Source: Citrobacter europaeus | GTDB taxonomy: Bacteria > Pseudomonadota > Gammaproteobacteria > Enterobacterales > Enterobacteriaceae | Direction of reading: 5' to 3' | Assembly: GCA_020099315.1 (NCBI GenBank) | Contig: CP083650.1 | Coordinates: forward strand, 2,480,001-2,544,000 | Length of the DNA stretch: 64,000 nt | In this document: one piece after another, positions 1 to 9,361 of the stretch | Layout of the letters: every line of letters begins with the position of its first letter | Position numbering within the stretch: position 1 is the stretch's first letter | Made by a program: the position numbers and the translations under genes | Notes under the pieces: model-generated | What the model was told of the DNA's origin: nothing | Database searches by the model: none | What the model saw: only the letters and a program-made list of their open reading frames with translations

Positions 1-181
1 AGAATCCCCAACCGCGCTCTGTAATGCCTTCCTCGAACCTTGCAGCCAGGTTGTCGCTTTCCGTTCGTTGCAGCGGAGTCGGAAAGAAACGCATCACGTC
101 CGGATCGGCATTTAGCGCAGCAAACGGGGCTCTGTCTTTGGCTTCCCACTGGCGTAAAACCAGTCTCGATGTTTCCAGCAT
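1..181 (-). CDS. GNAT-family N-acetyltransferase, C-terminus cut off by window edge
   Basis: Only the first 60 or so codons are inside the window, read leftward and open at base 1. The visible protein begins MLETSRLVLRQW and continues through a stretch ending in DVMRFFPTP, the usual opening of RimJ/RimL-type acetyltransferases (Acetyltransf_3): strand beta-1, then the helix that contacts the acceptor. I chose the ATG at 181 because family members start at this point and an AAGGG lies about eight bases upstream. In-frame ATGs at 202 and 208 would add seven or nine residues. The acetyl-CoA binding motif lies outside the window, so the substrate cannot be judged. It is divergent from tam. Confidence 0.75.
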   Translation of the reverse strand, partial: MLETSRLVLRQWEAKDRAPFAALNADPDVMRFFPTPLQRTESDNLAARFEEGITERGWGF

Positions 182-289
182 ATTTCTGCCCTTATCTTTC
201 ATTTTCATATAATCTTCTAAAAGAAATGGCTCATCGGCAAGGATTTATGCACCCTTTCCGCCTTTTTCTCTCATACTGGAGATTCATTC

Positions 290-1048
290 ATGGCCGACTG
301 GAACCCTTCGCTTTATCTGCAATATGAAACTGAACGTTCAAGACCCGCTGCGGAATTACTCAGCAGAGTGGCGTTAGAGAGTGTCCGTTCAGTCGTCGAT
401 CTTGGCTGTGGTCCGGGAAACAGTACGGCATTGCTATATCAGCGCTGGCCCTCGGCTGTAATAACCGGAGTTGATTCCTCACCCGCCATGCTTAATGAGG
501 CGCGAAACGTATTACCGACATGCCGTTTTATTGAAGCGGATATCAGTAAGTTCCAGGTAGAGCATCCCGTAGATCTGCTTTATGCCAATGCGTCATTACA
601 GTGGGTACCCAATCACTATGAACTGTTGCCAAATCTGGTATCGCTTCTTGGTCGCAACGGCGTTTTGGCCGTGCAAATGCCGGATAACTGGCTGGAACCC
701 ACGCATGTTCTGATGCGCGAAGTAGCTTATGAACAGGGTTATCCCGACCGGGGCCGGACGCCACTTCCAGGCGTACACGCCTACTATGATATCTTGAGCG
801 AGGCAGGTTGTGAGGTAGATATCTGGCGCACAACGTATTATCACATTATGGATTCTCATCAGGCGATTATCGACTGGGTAAGTTCTACAGGCCTGCGCCC
901 CTGGTTGCAGGATTTGAGCGAAAGAGAGCAACGCCAGTACCTGGCGCGCTACCACGAACTCCTGCAGGAGCAATATCCATTACAGGAGAATGGCAAAATT
1001 TTACTGGCGTTTCCGCGAATGTTTATGGTTGCCAGACGCAATAGTTAA
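290..1048 (+). CDS. tam: Trans-aconitate 2-methyltransferase
   Basis: This is a cytosolic SAM-dependent methyltransferase that methyl-esterifies trans-aconitate, a spontaneous by-product of cis-aconitate that inhibits aconitase. The 252-residue product has the length of E. coli Tam and starts [10 protein letters not shown]. The class I SAM-binding motif [11 protein letters not shown] lies at residues 35-45, an acidic motif II (GVDSSPAML) follows, and the middle part has the family's [12 protein letters not shown] stretch. It is a single gene, divergent from the GNAT gene on its left. In K-12 tam also sits beside yneE; here one extra gene separates them. Recognition is by overall similarity to Tam and by location. 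Confidence 0.95.
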   Translation: MADWNPSLYLQYETERSRPAAELLSRVALESVRSVVDLGCGPGNSTALLYQRWPSAVITGVDSSPAMLNEARNVLPTCRFIEADISKFQVEHPVDLLYANASLQWVPNHYELLPNLVSLLGRNGVLAVQMPDNWLEPTHVLMREVAYEQGYPDRGRTPLPGVHAYYDILSEAGCEVDIWRTTYYHIMDSHQAIIDWVSSTGLRPWLQDLSEREQRQYLARYHELLQEQYPLQENGKILLAFPRMFMVARRNS

Positions 1049-1179
1049 GCGTTAATCATCAGACAGATCACAGGAATGAACTATCGTCTATGCGCGCCCT
1101 CGCCTTTTTATTATAAGGTTCTAGTGGCAATGGCATGCATCTGCTAGTGTCTTGCCACGTATTTCTGACGGGAGTTGTT

Positions 1180-1557
1180 ATGTCTAAAGTCTACATTGGT
1201 GGGTGTCTGTGTGGCTCGATCCGCTTCACTGCCAGCAGTCCTAATAATTCCCATACCTGTTCCTGCGATATATGCCGGAAACATACTGGCGTGCCGACCG
1301 TCGTCTGGATTGAGTTTGCTGCAGAAAATGTAGAATGGACGGGAAAAGCCGGAAAACCGACAACCTGGCGCTCATCTGAAACGACCAGTCGGGCCTTTTG
1401 CCCTCAGTGCGGGAGTTCCGTGGGCGCCATTGATGACGCCCCGGTAATTGCACTTTTAGCCGGAGCTTTTGACGATCCTAACGATGAAGATCTGGCCCCA
1501 GAGTTTCATTCGTTTTCCGATATGCAACCCGCCTGGTGGCAAAACGAACGTCGCTAA
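1180..1557 (+). CDS. GFA/CENP-V family zinc-binding protein
   Basis: The 125-residue protein has the mononuclear-zinc Mss4-like fold signature of the GFA family (glutathione-dependent formaldehyde-activating enzyme and relatives): CLC at residues 9-11, CSCDIC at 27-32 and CPQC at 74-77, the last being a typical zinc knuckle. Family members have been linked to glutathione-adduct handling, but many have no known substrate and none can be assigned here. The start is the ATG at 1180 behind GGGAG; a longer frame from 1135 has no ribosome site. It lies between tam and yneE, where K-12 has no gene, and its stop overlaps the yneE stop by four bases tail to tail. Confidence 0.85.
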   Translation: MSKVYIGGCLCGSIRFTASSPNNSHTCSCDICRKHTGVPTVVWIEFAAENVEWTGKAGKPTTWRSSETTSRAFCPQCGSSVGAIDDAPVIALLAGAFDDPNDEDLAPEFHSFSDMQPAWWQNERR

Positions 1558-2468
1558 GTGAGTTGATAATGTTTATCCGGCATGTGTTTTGCTGGCACAT
1601 TTGTTTCATCGTTCATTTGCAGTAAATCGATTTCAATAGCATTGCAAATCGCATCCAGCGGCAGGTCGTTGTTCTCTGTACCAAACGGATCTTCCAGTTC
1701 TTCTGCAAGCGTGTCGAGCGAAATAAAAGTGTAGGAAATAAGCACTGAAATGAAAGGTGTCATGTAGTGCAGATCCACCACTAAGGCGAATGGCAACATG
1801 ATACAAAACAGGTACACCGTGCGATGAAGGATCAAAGTATACGCAAACGGGACCGGAGTATTCGCAATCCGCTCACAACCTGCCAGCACCGCAGACATAT
1901 CATTTAACCTATTGTTTAAACTATGGAATAATATATCTGATAGTTGTCCATTACGCCTGCGCACGGCCAACCACTCCCCCATCAGCAACAATATGCGGTT
2001 TGCCGGTGATTGTGAGGCAAATACCGTCTGCAGATCTTTCTCGCTGAGGTACTTCGCCAACGGCGCTGCCTGCGGTTTTCGGCGTAAAGTCATGCGTAAA
2101 CAGTGGGCAAACGCGATTTGCAGACGAACAAACTGCCCCAGTTCGACGTCATCCGGTAAGGTGGTCTTTACCTCTCGTAAAAGCGATCGGGAAGCAATCA
2201 TCAACTGCCCCCAAAGGTGGCGGGCCTCAACGTAACGTGAATAGCAGGCGTTATTGCGAAAGCCTAAAAAGATAGCAATAGCCACGCCGAGAATGCTGAA
2301 CGGCGCCAGCGTAAATTTAATACCCAGCATCGTATACCACGGAAGCATGATAATAACGGCGATGGAGAGCAGGAAGTTCAGCAACAGACGTGAAAAGATT
2401 TTTGATAATACGGAACCATGCCAGACGAAAATCAGGCGTAGCCAGTGTTGTTGGGGGCGAACGATCAT
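1554..2468 (-). CDS. yneE: Bestrophin-like anion/cation channel protein YneE
   Basis: The 304-residue integral membrane protein has the same length as E. coli YneE, of the bestrophin/UPF0187 family. A bacterial homologue (Klebsiella KpBest) forms a pentameric channel. Hydrophobic helices are evident near residues 27-47 (LLLNFLLSIAVIIML), 52-68 and in the pair around 215-255 (LFCIMLPFALVVDLHY, FISVLISYTFISLDTLAEELEDPFG). The LAEELEDPFG stretch is the hallmark acidic motif of the family. The N-terminus MIVRPQQHWLRL matches the usual start. The physiological role in bacteria is unknown. Confidence 0.93.
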   Translation of the reverse strand: MIVRPQQHWLRLIFVWHGSVLSKIFSRLLLNFLLSIAVIIMLPWYTMLGIKFTLAPFSILGVAIAIFLGFRNNACYSRYVEARHLWGQLMIASRSLLREVKTTLPDDVELGQFVRLQIAFAHCLRMTLRRKPQAAPLAKYLSEKDLQTVFASQSPANRILLLMGEWLAVRRRNGQLSDILFHSLNNRLNDMSAVLAGCERIANTPVPFAYTLILHRTVYLFCIMLPFALVVDLHYMTPFISVLISYTFISLDTLAEELEDPFGTENNDLPLDAICNAIEIDLLQMNDETNVPAKHMPDKHYQLT

Positions 2469-2519
2469 GGTTATCTTCGGAAAAATGTGAAACCCGTCAC
2501 ATTAGACGCGATAGTGATC

Positions 2520-2544
2520 AATGTTGCAAGTTAATCGCAACATT
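2520..2544. promoter_or_regulatory. Perfect 8-bp inverted repeat upstream of yneE
   Basis: AATGTTGC at 2520-2527 and GCAACATT at 2537-2544 form a perfect dyad around a 9-base AT-rich spacer, about 50 bases upstream of the yneE start. It could be an operator or an mRNA leader hairpin. No regulator is recognised. Confidence 0.45.
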
Positions 2545-2607
2545 AACTAAACATCTTTTTCCTGCCAGACAATTCCCGCACCTGAGTTACAGAATGGCTT
2601 AGTATTT

Positions 2608-2625
2608 AACATACAATAGTATGTT
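2608..2625. promoter_or_regulatory. AT-rich 7-bp inverted repeat between yneE and uxaB
   Basis: AACATAC (2608-2614) and GTATGTT (2619-2625) are exact complements around a 4-base spacer. The element lies in the non-coding stretch between the yneE start and the uxaB terminator, so it could be a second yneE control site. There is no T-run, so it is not an intrinsic terminator. Confidence 0.35.
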
Positions 2626-2643
2626 GTAACTAATAATTGTTTT

Positions 2644-2669
2644 GCAAAAAACCCGGCCTGAGCCGGGCT
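2644..2669 (-). terminator. Intrinsic terminator after uxaB
   Basis: On the minus strand the sequence reads AGCCCGG-ctcagg-CCGGGTT followed by a run of six Ts, starting six bases beyond the uxaB stop codon. It is a standard rho-independent terminator. Confidence 0.85.
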
Positions 2670-2675
2670 GTTTTC

Positions 2676-4127
2676 TTAGCACAGTGGTTTAACGGCTTCA
2701 CGCATGCCTTTTGCCAGAATGGTATCCAGATCGGCAGAAACCTGCTCCACCAGCCCAGAAACCTGAGTCAGGTCCTGCTCCCAGTGCTCTTTAACGCCCA
2801 GTACAGATTTAACCAGATCTTCGGTGTTTATCTGGCGGTCATGATGCTGAGACCAAAGCTGTTGAAAGCGCTCCACCCAGTGCGCATCATCCTGAACCGG
2901 ATATGACTCACCGTTACGCTCTCCACGATAAAAGGCAATCAGCGCGGCAAGCGCAAACGTCAGGCGCGCCGGCAGTTTGCCGCTGGCCTGTTGCCCTGCC
3001 AGCAACTGCGGCAATATACGGGTACGGAATTTAGTCATGCCGTTCAGGGCAATCGACAGCAGCTGATGCTTGATGTACGGATTGCAGAATCGACCGGTCA
3101 CCGCGCTGGCGAAAGATGCCAGCTCATCGCGAGGTAAATCCAGTACCGGAATGATCTCTTCATAAATAGCTTTTTCAACGAAGGCGCAAATCTCTGCGTC
3201 ATTCATCGCCTCACCCACAGTATCGAGCCCTGCCTGCCAGGCAACAGGAACCAGTGCGGTGTGCGCGCCGTTGAGAATGGCCACTTTCCGTTCTTTGTAC
3301 GGTTTGATGTCATCAACAATCAGGACATTGAGCGGATATTTATCCAGACGCAGTTCGGCGGCTAATGACTTTGGCCCCTGAATGACAAACAGATAGAAGT
3401 GTTCAGCCGTATCCAGGAATGCATCATGATAGCCAAGCTCAGCTTCAAGTTGCGCTACTTCGTCACGCGGATAACCGGTAACAATGCGGTCCACCAGCGT
3501 GGAACAAAATGCGTTGGCTTGATCCAGCCACTGAATAAATGCTTCCGGTAGCGCCCACTCCTGAGCGTAGCGCAGGACCAGTTCACGCAGCGCATCACCA
3601 TTGTAATCAATCAGTTCGCAAGGGATGATTATCCAGCCTTTATCCGACGCACCATTAAAATGGCTGAACCGCTCGAACAGCAGCCGGGTCAGTTTAGCGG
3701 GATAACTCACCGCCGGTGCATCCTCAAACTTATCGCCCGCGTGGTAACTGATGCCTGCTTCAGTGGTGTTAGAAAAAACAAAACGCATATCTGGATTATG
3801 CGCCAGCTTCAGGAACTCATCGTATTCGCTATAGACGCTGATTTCGCGGTTAACTGAACGAATTAAACGAGCATCACTTACGGCATCGCCCTTCTCATTC
3901 AAGCCACGAATAATGGTGGTGTAGAGACCATCCTGTGTACTCAGCGATGGTGGGAAGGTACTTTCGATAGGACGAACAATGACCACACCTGCGTTCAGAT
4001 CGGTATGCTCATTCAGCAGATCAACCTGCCAGTCAACGAAGGCGCGCAGGAAGTTTCCTTCACCAAACTGAATGATGCGTTCAGGATACTGAGCACCGGG
4101 GAAATCGCGACGATTTAGTGTTTGCAC
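2676..4127 (-). CDS. uxaB: Tagaturonate reductase (altronate oxidoreductase)
   Basis: This NAD-dependent enzyme of galacturonate catabolism reduces D-tagaturonate to D-altronate. At 483 residues it equals E. coli UxaB. It has the two-domain layout of the mannitol/polyol dehydrogenase family: an N-terminal Rossmann part ([13 protein letters not shown] at residues 19-31, the nucleotide-binding opening) and a C-terminal helical domain with [20 protein letters not shown] near residue 285, which carries the catalytic lysine region. It is monocistronic with its own terminator. A paralogue of the same family, ydfI, lies at 35.4-36.8 kb. A candidate hexuronate-regulator site lies upstream. Confidence 0.95.
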   Translation of the reverse strand: MQTLNRRDFPGAQYPERIIQFGEGNFLRAFVDWQVDLLNEHTDLNAGVVIVRPIESTFPPSLSTQDGLYTTIIRGLNEKGDAVSDARLIRSVNREISVYSEYDEFLKLAHNPDMRFVFSNTTEAGISYHAGDKFEDAPAVSYPAKLTRLLFERFSHFNGASDKGWIIIPCELIDYNGDALRELVLRYAQEWALPEAFIQWLDQANAFCSTLVDRIVTGYPRDEVAQLEAELGYHDAFLDTAEHFYLFVIQGPKSLAAELRLDKYPLNVLIVDDIKPYKERKVAILNGAHTALVPVAWQAGLDTVGEAMNDAEICAFVEKAIYEEIIPVLDLPRDELASFASAVTGRFCNPYIKHQLLSIALNGMTKFRTRILPQLLAGQQASGKLPARLTFALAALIAFYRGERNGESYPVQDDAHWVERFQQLWSQHHDRQINTEDLVKSVLGVKEHWEQDLTQVSGLVEQVSADLDTILAKGMREAVKPLC

Positions 4128-4166
4128 AATGGGTTCCCTTTATGATTAGTCATACAACCTGATTGA

Positions 4167-4177
4167 ATTGGTCCAAT
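4167..4177. promoter_or_regulatory. Possible ExuR/UxuR operator upstream of uxaB
   Basis: The perfect dyad ATTGG-t-CCAAT lies about 40 bases upstream of the uxaB ATG. It resembles the ATTGGTATACCAAT-type sites bound by the GntR-family regulators ExuR and UxuR, but with a shorter centre. The nearby CATACAACC recurs in reverse upstream of ydfI. Confidence 0.4.
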
Positions 4178-4233
4178 AGGTTAGCAAACTTTAATACATT
4201 GAAACCCTGTTTTGATCAATCCCCGATAACAAA

Positions 4234-4761
4234 TTAGAGAGTTTTATAGAAAAGTGTGGTCCCGGTCAGCGTCCCGTCGGGCATTTTGGCATAGTCGGGT
4301 ATCACCCCAACTTTTTGCCATCCGCAATTGTGGTAGAACAACTCAGCGCCACTGCCCGTGGCCGTATCAAGAACCAGCAGCGTCTTACCTTGTTGATGCG
4401 CGCAACGTTCGAGTCCGTTCATCAATTCCCGGGCCACACCGCCCCGTCGCGCAGAGGTGTGAACCAGTAGTTTGGCGACATCCGCACGATGGGGTTGGTT
4501 TTCGGGTTGATCGATAATGAGCTGGACGGTACCAACTAGAACCCCCTGTGCGTCCTGTGCCCCCAGAACAATCCTTTCTCCACGGTCGACACTTTGCGCG
4601 ACGCTCATCCAGAAAGGTCGTGACTTTTCACTCGTAAAAGGCAGCATAAAGCTGACAGAGGCGCCATCATTGACGCATGTTTCAAGGATGTCGCTGAGCT
4701 CGTCGATTCTCGACAGAATCTGTGCCGTACTCATCACAAAGCAGGGTTTGCAGGTAGCCAT
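4234..4761 (-). CDS. GNAT-family N-acetyltransferase
   Basis: A 175-residue GNAT protein. The central motif A region AKLLVHTSARRGGVARELMNG (roughly residues 96-116) carries the pyrophosphate-binding R-R-G-G-V-A loop for acetyl-CoA. The following LLVLDTATGSGAELFYHNCGWQKVG is the usual strand 5 / motif B end of amino-acid or small-molecule acetylating members. The start ATG at 4761 has a strong AAGGAG site. The acceptor is unknown; AELFYHNCGW is common in toxin- or antibiotic-acetylating relatives but does not prove that role. In K-12 this position, between uxaB and yneG, holds the diguanylate cyclase gene dgcF, so the locus has been exchanged. Confidence 0.85.
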   Translation of the reverse strand: MATCKPCFVMSTAQILSRIDELSDILETCVNDGASVSFMLPFTSEKSRPFWMSVAQSVDRGERIVLGAQDAQGVLVGTVQLIIDQPENQPHRADVAKLLVHTSARRGGVARELMNGLERCAHQQGKTLLVLDTATGSGAELFYHNCGWQKVGVIPDYAKMPDGTLTGTTLFYKTL

Positions 4762-4841
4762 TTTTTCTCCTTAGATTGACCCCTTTATACTGCTTTTAAC
4801 AAAAGCACAACACAAGGAGACATATCATAGGATTATGTTAT

Positions 4842-5201
4842 CTATGGCTTATTCATTTGAAGCACTAACCAGTGATAAATAACCATGACAACGTAACGTT
4901 GCTGCTCATCGTTAAGCGCGACACCCTGAGGAATATCATGCCATTTCGCCAGACAGCCCCGACAACAGGTGGCCGTGGCATGTTGAGCGATAAAGACCGG
5001 ATGCCCACGCATGGGCGTCTGCTTACCATCATTGACCGGTAACGCCGGGGCCAGCCGTTTGGCAATAAAATCCGCAGCGTGTTGCTCGATAACCGGCGCA
5101 CCTTTATCCAGACAATACTGCCTTTCTTTCTGACCAAGACGAAACCGCGAGCGAAACGTTGATTTCGCCAGCCTGGCAAAAAGAGGATCGAGCGTATTCA
5201 T
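4842..5201 (-). CDS. yneG: DUF4186 protein YneG
   Basis: The 119-residue protein starting [14 protein letters not shown] matches E. coli YneG in length and composition (DUF4186). It has a CCRGC cluster near residues 80-84 and two histidine-bearing motifs (RGHPVFIAQHATATC) that look metal-binding, but the function is unknown. Its ATG overlaps the glsB stop by one base (TGATG), so the two genes are translationally coupled, as in K-12. There is no signal peptide and no membrane segment. The weak hydrophobic stretch at the end (YVVMVIYHWLVLQ) is probably part of the fold. Confidence 0.85.
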   Translation of the reverse strand: MNTLDPLFARLAKSTFRSRFRLGQKERQYCLDKGAPVIEQHAADFIAKRLAPALPVNDGKQTPMRGHPVFIAQHATATCCRGCLAKWHDIPQGVALNDEQQRYVVMVIYHWLVLQMNKP

Positions 5202-6127
5202 CAGTAAACCGAGCGCCCCAGTTGTTGTGTTAATTGCTCCAGCACGGCGATACCCGCCAGCGAATTTCCCGCAGGATCCAGTTCCGGACTCCAGACGGCA
5301 ATCGCCATCTCGTGGGGAACGATAGCCACTATACCGCCGCCAACGCCAGATTTCGCCGGTAAACCTACTCGCCAGGCAAATTCCCCTGCGTTCTGATACA
5401 TGCCACTGGTAGCCATCAACGCGTTGATCTGCCTGGCCTGCATGGGCGTAACCACGGGCTCCGCAAGATGAAAGGCGTGTCCCTGATTTGCCAGAAAGAC
5501 GAACGTACGCGCCAGTTCTACACAGCTCATTTTCAACGCACAATAGTGAAAGTAATTTTGTAAAACGGTGGTCACATCATGATGGAAATTGCCAAATGAT
5601 TTCATCAGCCAGGCGATAGCCGCGTTACGCGCCGAGTGCTCAAACTCAGAACGCGCCACTGTCGAATCATAGGCGATATCCGATACGCCGCTTAACGCCC
5701 TAACCACTTCCAGCATCCGTTGACGCGGTGCGCTCAGTCGCCCTTGCAGCATGTCGCAAACCACCAGCGCCCCGGCATTGATGAAGGGATTACGCGGGAT
5801 CCCCTGTTCCATTTCCAGCTGTACCAGGGAGTTAAAAGGATGACCGGATGGATCCTTGCCGACACGTTGCCAGATCTCATCCTCCTGATAATGACGCATC
5901 GCCACGACCAGACTGAGCACCTTTGAAATTGACTGAATAGAAAAGCGCTCTTGCGCATCCCCCGCCTGATAGTGCTGTCCATCGACGGTGCAAATGGCAA
6001 TACCCAGTTTTGAACCGTCCACGGAAGCTAATGCAGGAATGTAATCAGCGACTTTACCTTGACCAATCAGCGGACGAACCTGCTGCACAATGGTCTCTAA
6101 AATTGAATTGTCCATGGCCCTGGCCAC
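5201..6127 (-). CDS. glsB: Glutaminase 2
   Basis: This cytosolic enzyme hydrolyses L-glutamine to glutamate and ammonia. It has 308 residues, the length of E. coli GlsB (YneH). The beta-lactamase-like serine-dependent glutaminase motifs are present: [12 protein letters not shown] (Ser-x-x-Lys catalytic pair near residues 66-69), [10 protein letters not shown], the [11 protein letters not shown] region and [17 protein letters not shown]. In K-12 it belongs to the sad-glsB-yneG group controlled by PtrR (YneJ) and used in putrescine and glutamate utilisation. Here a chemoreceptor gene separates it from sad, so co-transcription with sad is less certain. Confidence 0.96.
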   Translation of the reverse strand: MARAMDNSILETIVQQVRPLIGQGKVADYIPALASVDGSKLGIAICTVDGQHYQAGDAQERFSIQSISKVLSLVVAMRHYQEDEIWQRVGKDPSGHPFNSLVQLEMEQGIPRNPFINAGALVVCDMLQGRLSAPRQRMLEVVRALSGVSDIAYDSTVARSEFEHSARNAAIAWLMKSFGNFHHDVTTVLQNYFHYCALKMSCVELARTFVFLANQGHAFHLAEPVVTPMQARQINALMATSGMYQNAGEFAWRVGLPAKSGVGGGIVAIVPHEMAIAVWSPELDPAGNSLAGIAVLEQLTQQLGRSVY

Positions 6128-6189
6128 AACATGCTCCTTGCTCGCAGGTATGAAAGGCCTGCGAGTATAACAGAGCTGAATACGCAGCG

Positions 6190-7767
6190 TCAGGCCGGAA
6201 GGCGGAATCTGGCCACTGCCTGCATAAGCTGGTGAGATTCATGATGTAGCTGCAAGGAAGAATTGGATGCGGCATTCACCAGATCGCTGGTTTGCCGGGC
6301 CTCTCCGTTCAGAACATGAAGCTTACGAGTCAACTGGTGAATACTGTCCCCCTGATTTAACGTTGCCGCCGAAATATCGTTCAGCAATGCGCCGAGGTTT
6401 TCCACCAGCGAAATAACCTGCTGTAGATTCTCATCCAGCCCGTTTACGGCATGAAAGCCCTCTTCAATGCCCTGTAAAGAGTGTTGAATGAGCGCCTGAA
6501 TATTCTGCGTCGACTGACCGCTTTTTCGCGCCAGAAGTCCAACTTCTTTGGCGACCACTGCAAACCCGCGCCCTTGTTCCCCAGCATGTGCAGCCTCGAT
6601 TGCCGCGTTCAGTGCGAGGATGTTTGTCTGAAACGCGATGTTGTCGATTAGCGTTATAATTCCGCGCATTTCAGACGAGCGCGTCACAATCGCCTGCATT
6701 GACGCATTTACCGTCGCCATCATTCGGTCTCCGCCCGCCGCAATATCACGGGCCTGTACAGCACGCTGATTCGCCAGTTGAGCAAAGCCACTGTTATCCT
6801 CAACATGCGTTTCAAGGAAACCAATATGCGAAGTCACGGTACTCAACTCTTCACTTTGTTTCGCCGATTGCTGATACAACTGCTTATTATTTTGCGCAAG
6901 TTCGCTGATGTTCCCCACCATTGCGGTTGTGGCGTCATTCACCTGCTGTACCAGCGCGCAGAGTCCCTGCTGCATTGCAGCAATTCGCAAACTTAATTGC
7001 ATCACTTCCCGATTGAACTGACTCACCTGCGGAGCTGGTCGGGAAAGATCGCCTGCCGCTAAAATATCGATATGATCGATCAGCCGTCGCAGCGGTGTTA
7101 TCACCCAACGAGACATACTGCGCCAGACCAGCACAGCGATAACCACCAGCACCAGAGGAATAAACAAAAACAGATGCTGTAAACGCTCAAGACTGGTCAA
7201 CAATTTCTGACGCCCGACTTCCGCATGTCGCCCACTTTCCTGCTGAAAGCGGGCGTAGTTGTCGTTAAAATCTGACTGAAACGCCTGTACGGGCACGGCA
7301 AAAAAAGCGTCAATCGAACCGGACTGCATCAGCCCGTCCGCCTGTTCCTGAATGCCGCTATAAAAGCGCTGATAGCTCTCCGTGAGTTCTGGATCCGGCT
7401 GCGGTTTTAAATGACTCCATGCATCCCATGCGGTTTTTGACTGTGTCAGCGCCCGATGAGCCTCCTCCATTAATGGCCGCCAACTTCCATCAGAGCCGGT
7501 GGCGGCATCCTGCATAAAATAAACTCCAGCCCGGTTAAGCAGATCGCTGGCAGACAATAATGCCACCCTCGCTTCATCGATCTTCGCCTGCTGTATTAGC
7601 GCGAGCTGATTACGACCTTCATTATGCTGCGCGTCGCTGACTGAGGCCGAGAGCATCAAAGAGGACGCGACCTGCAATACAGAGAACAGTGCAATTATGC
7701 AGAAAATACCAGTTAACAAACCAAACTGACGGGGGATCAGACGTTGAAAAATTTGCGTTATGTTCAT
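6190..7767 (-). CDS. Methyl-accepting chemotaxis protein
   Basis: A transmembrane chemoreceptor of 525 residues. TM1 spans about 15-37 and the periplasmic ligand domain 38-197, helical and like a four-helix bundle. TM2 spans about 198-216, followed by HAMP to about 268 and a cytoplasmic signalling hairpin with the invariant tip [31 protein letters not shown] split over the CheA/CheW-binding turn. The C-terminus (ARFRLPA) lacks the NWETF-type pentapeptide that recruits CheR, so adaptation would depend on other receptors. The start is the ATG at 7767 behind AGAAGAG; upstream in-frame codons run into the sad terminator. K-12 has no receptor here. Its place between glsB and sad hints at sensing amines or amino acids, which is inference only. 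Confidence 0.88.
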   Translation of the reverse strand: MNITQIFQRLIPRQFGLLTGIFCIIALFSVLQVASSLMLSASVSDAQHNEGRNQLALIQQAKIDEARVALLSASDLLNRAGVYFMQDAATGSDGSWRPLMEEAHRALTQSKTAWDAWSHLKPQPDPELTESYQRFYSGIQEQADGLMQSGSIDAFFAVPVQAFQSDFNDNYARFQQESGRHAEVGRQKLLTSLERLQHLFLFIPLVLVVIAVLVWRSMSRWVITPLRRLIDHIDILAAGDLSRPAPQVSQFNREVMQLSLRIAAMQQGLCALVQQVNDATTAMVGNISELAQNNKQLYQQSAKQSEELSTVTSHIGFLETHVEDNSGFAQLANQRAVQARDIAAGGDRMMATVNASMQAIVTRSSEMRGIITLIDNIAFQTNILALNAAIEAAHAGEQGRGFAVVAKEVGLLARKSGQSTQNIQALIQHSLQGIEEGFHAVNGLDENLQQVISLVENLGALLNDISAATLNQGDSIHQLTRKLHVLNGEARQTSDLVNAASNSSLQLHHESHQLMQAVARFRLPA

Positions 7768-7842
7768 ATTACTCTTCTGTATCAAAGCGTTAGACGCGAA
7801 TATACGGAGAGTAAATGACAGAAAAATTGCAGAAATAAGACA

Positions 7843-7863
7843 GGTGCCCCCGATGGAGGCACC
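7843..7863 (-). terminator. Hairpin downstream of sad
   Basis: GGTGCC (7843-7848) and GGCACC (7858-7863) pair across a 9-base loop just beyond the sad stop. On the minus strand the hairpin is followed by a T-rich but interrupted tract, so it is a moderate terminator. Confidence 0.5.
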
Positions 7864-7870
7864 CACACCA

Positions 7871-9259
7871 TCAGAGGCGGTTTTTCCAGACGGTCTGCAC
7901 GTTACAGAACTCATGCAGGCCAAAGTGAGAGAGCTCGCGGCCAAAACCACTTTTCTTCACGCCGCCAAATGCAACACGGGCATCGCTGGCACTGAAGCCA
8001 TTGATGAATACGCCTCCACATTCCAGGCGTGACGCCATATTCTGCGCCAGCGCTTCATCTGCGGTGAACACCGTGGCGGATAAACCGAAATCACTATCAT
8101 TTGCCAGTGCTAAGGCATGTTCCGCATTCTTTGCCACGGTAATCGCTGCAACCGGGCCAAACAGCTCCTGACGAAAAGCCGTCATCTCTGGAGTGACATC
8201 ACCCAGTACCGTCACAGCATAGTAATTGCCGTGGCCTGCAATTTTTTCCCCGCCAAGAAGTAATCGCGCTCCTTCAGCAAGGGAGGCTTCAACCTGCTGA
8301 TGAAGCTCATCACGCAGATCAAATCGCGCCATCGGACCCAGATCGTTTTCTTCGTTCAGCGGATCGCCCATTTTGAGCGCGCTCGCGGCCGCGACAAAAC
8401 GAGCCGTAAATTCTGCCGCAATACCTTCTTCAATAATGAAACGCTTGGCTGCCGCACACACCTGCCCAGTGTTCTGGTAACGCCCGGCAACTGCCGCCTT
8501 AACGGCCAGGTCAAGATCAGCATCATTAAGGACAATAAACGGATCGGAACCACCCAGCTCAAGCACACATTTCTTCAACGCCGCCCCTGCCTGAGCGCCA
8601 ATCGCCGCACCGGCACGAACACTGCCCGTCACCGTTACCGCCGCAATACGCGGGTCATTGATCATCTGACTTACCCCAGTGTTGTCGGCATTAACCCAAC
8701 CGTAAACCCCGGCGGGAACGTTCGCATCAGCAAATACCTGGGCGATAATCGCAGCACAGCCGGTTACATTCGGTGCATGCTTTAACAGGTAGCCATTTCC
8801 GGCCAACAGAATCGGAATAGCGCCACGCAGTACCTGCCAGAGTGGGAAGTTCCACGGCATGATCGCCAGAATGGTTCCTACGGGGCGGTACTCAATCACC
8901 GCCTGATTGTTTTCCACCAGCGTAGGTTCAGGATTGAGCATCGCCGGGCCATGTTCGGCGTACCAGTCGCACAATGCGGCCGATTTGGCAACTTCACCCC
9001 GTGCCTGCTTGATGGGTTTGCCCATTTCGCGGGAAATACATTGCGCCATCTCTTCCGCACGATGACGCAGAGCCTGCCCGATATCACGCAGCGTTTGCGC
9101 ACGGTGTTCAACGGAAGTATGTTTCCATTCGCTGTAGCCTTTCGCAGCAAGGCTCAGCGCATGTGCAATCTCTTCAGCGCTCGCCCATGGCATCGCTGCC
9201 AGCCTTTCTCCATTAGCAGGATTAACGGAAATCGCATGTGTTGCTGCTGTGATAGTCAT
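7871..9259 (-). CDS. sad: Succinate semialdehyde dehydrogenase (NAD+)
   Basis: It oxidises succinate semialdehyde to succinate in putrescine and GABA breakdown. The 462-residue product is very close to E. coli Sad (YneI). It has the aldehyde-dehydrogenase signatures: [10 protein letters not shown] (oxyanion/NAD region, with the catalytic Asn), [14 protein letters not shown] for NAD, the glutamate motif [11 protein letters not shown] and the cysteine motif [13 protein letters not shown] with the nucleophile. The gene is divergent from its LysR-type regulator ptrR. Only 102 bases separate the two starts, and they hold the shared control region. Confidence 0.96.
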   Translation of the reverse strand: MTITAATHAISVNPANGERLAAMPWASAEEIAHALSLAAKGYSEWKHTSVEHRAQTLRDIGQALRHRAEEMAQCISREMGKPIKQARGEVAKSAALCDWYAEHGPAMLNPEPTLVENNQAVIEYRPVGTILAIMPWNFPLWQVLRGAIPILLAGNGYLLKHAPNVTGCAAIIAQVFADANVPAGVYGWVNADNTGVSQMINDPRIAAVTVTGSVRAGAAIGAQAGAALKKCVLELGGSDPFIVLNDADLDLAVKAAVAGRYQNTGQVCAAAKRFIIEEGIAAEFTARFVAAASALKMGDPLNEENDLGPMARFDLRDELHQQVEASLAEGARLLLGGEKIAGHGNYYAVTVLGDVTPEMTAFRQELFGPVAAITVAKNAEHALALANDSDFGLSATVFTADEALAQNMASRLECGGVFINGFSASDARVAFGGVKKSGFGRELSHFGLHEFCNVQTVWKNRL

Positions 9260-9289
9260 AGTTGCCTCTCTTTATCGCAAGGTATGGTT

Positions 9290-9304
9290 ATATCATGCGC
9301 ATAT
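9290..9304. promoter_or_regulatory. Candidate LysR-type operator between sad and ptrR
   Basis: The dyad ATAT-catgcgc-ATAT in the sad/ptrR intergenic region fits the T-N11-A pattern of LysR-type binding sites, and LysR regulators usually bind between themselves and a divergent target. The assignment to PtrR is inferred from position. Confidence 0.4.
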
Positions 9305-9361
9305 TTACTCTTTCTGAAAAATGAATAATATTAACCACGCCATTCACGAATAGAGAACAAC

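Noticed and set aside
4842..5543. A 233-codon open frame covering yneG and part of glsB
   Set aside because: Its upstream half is a shadow of glsB in another frame. Only the part from ATG 5201 matches a known protein (YneG) and has a coupled start.
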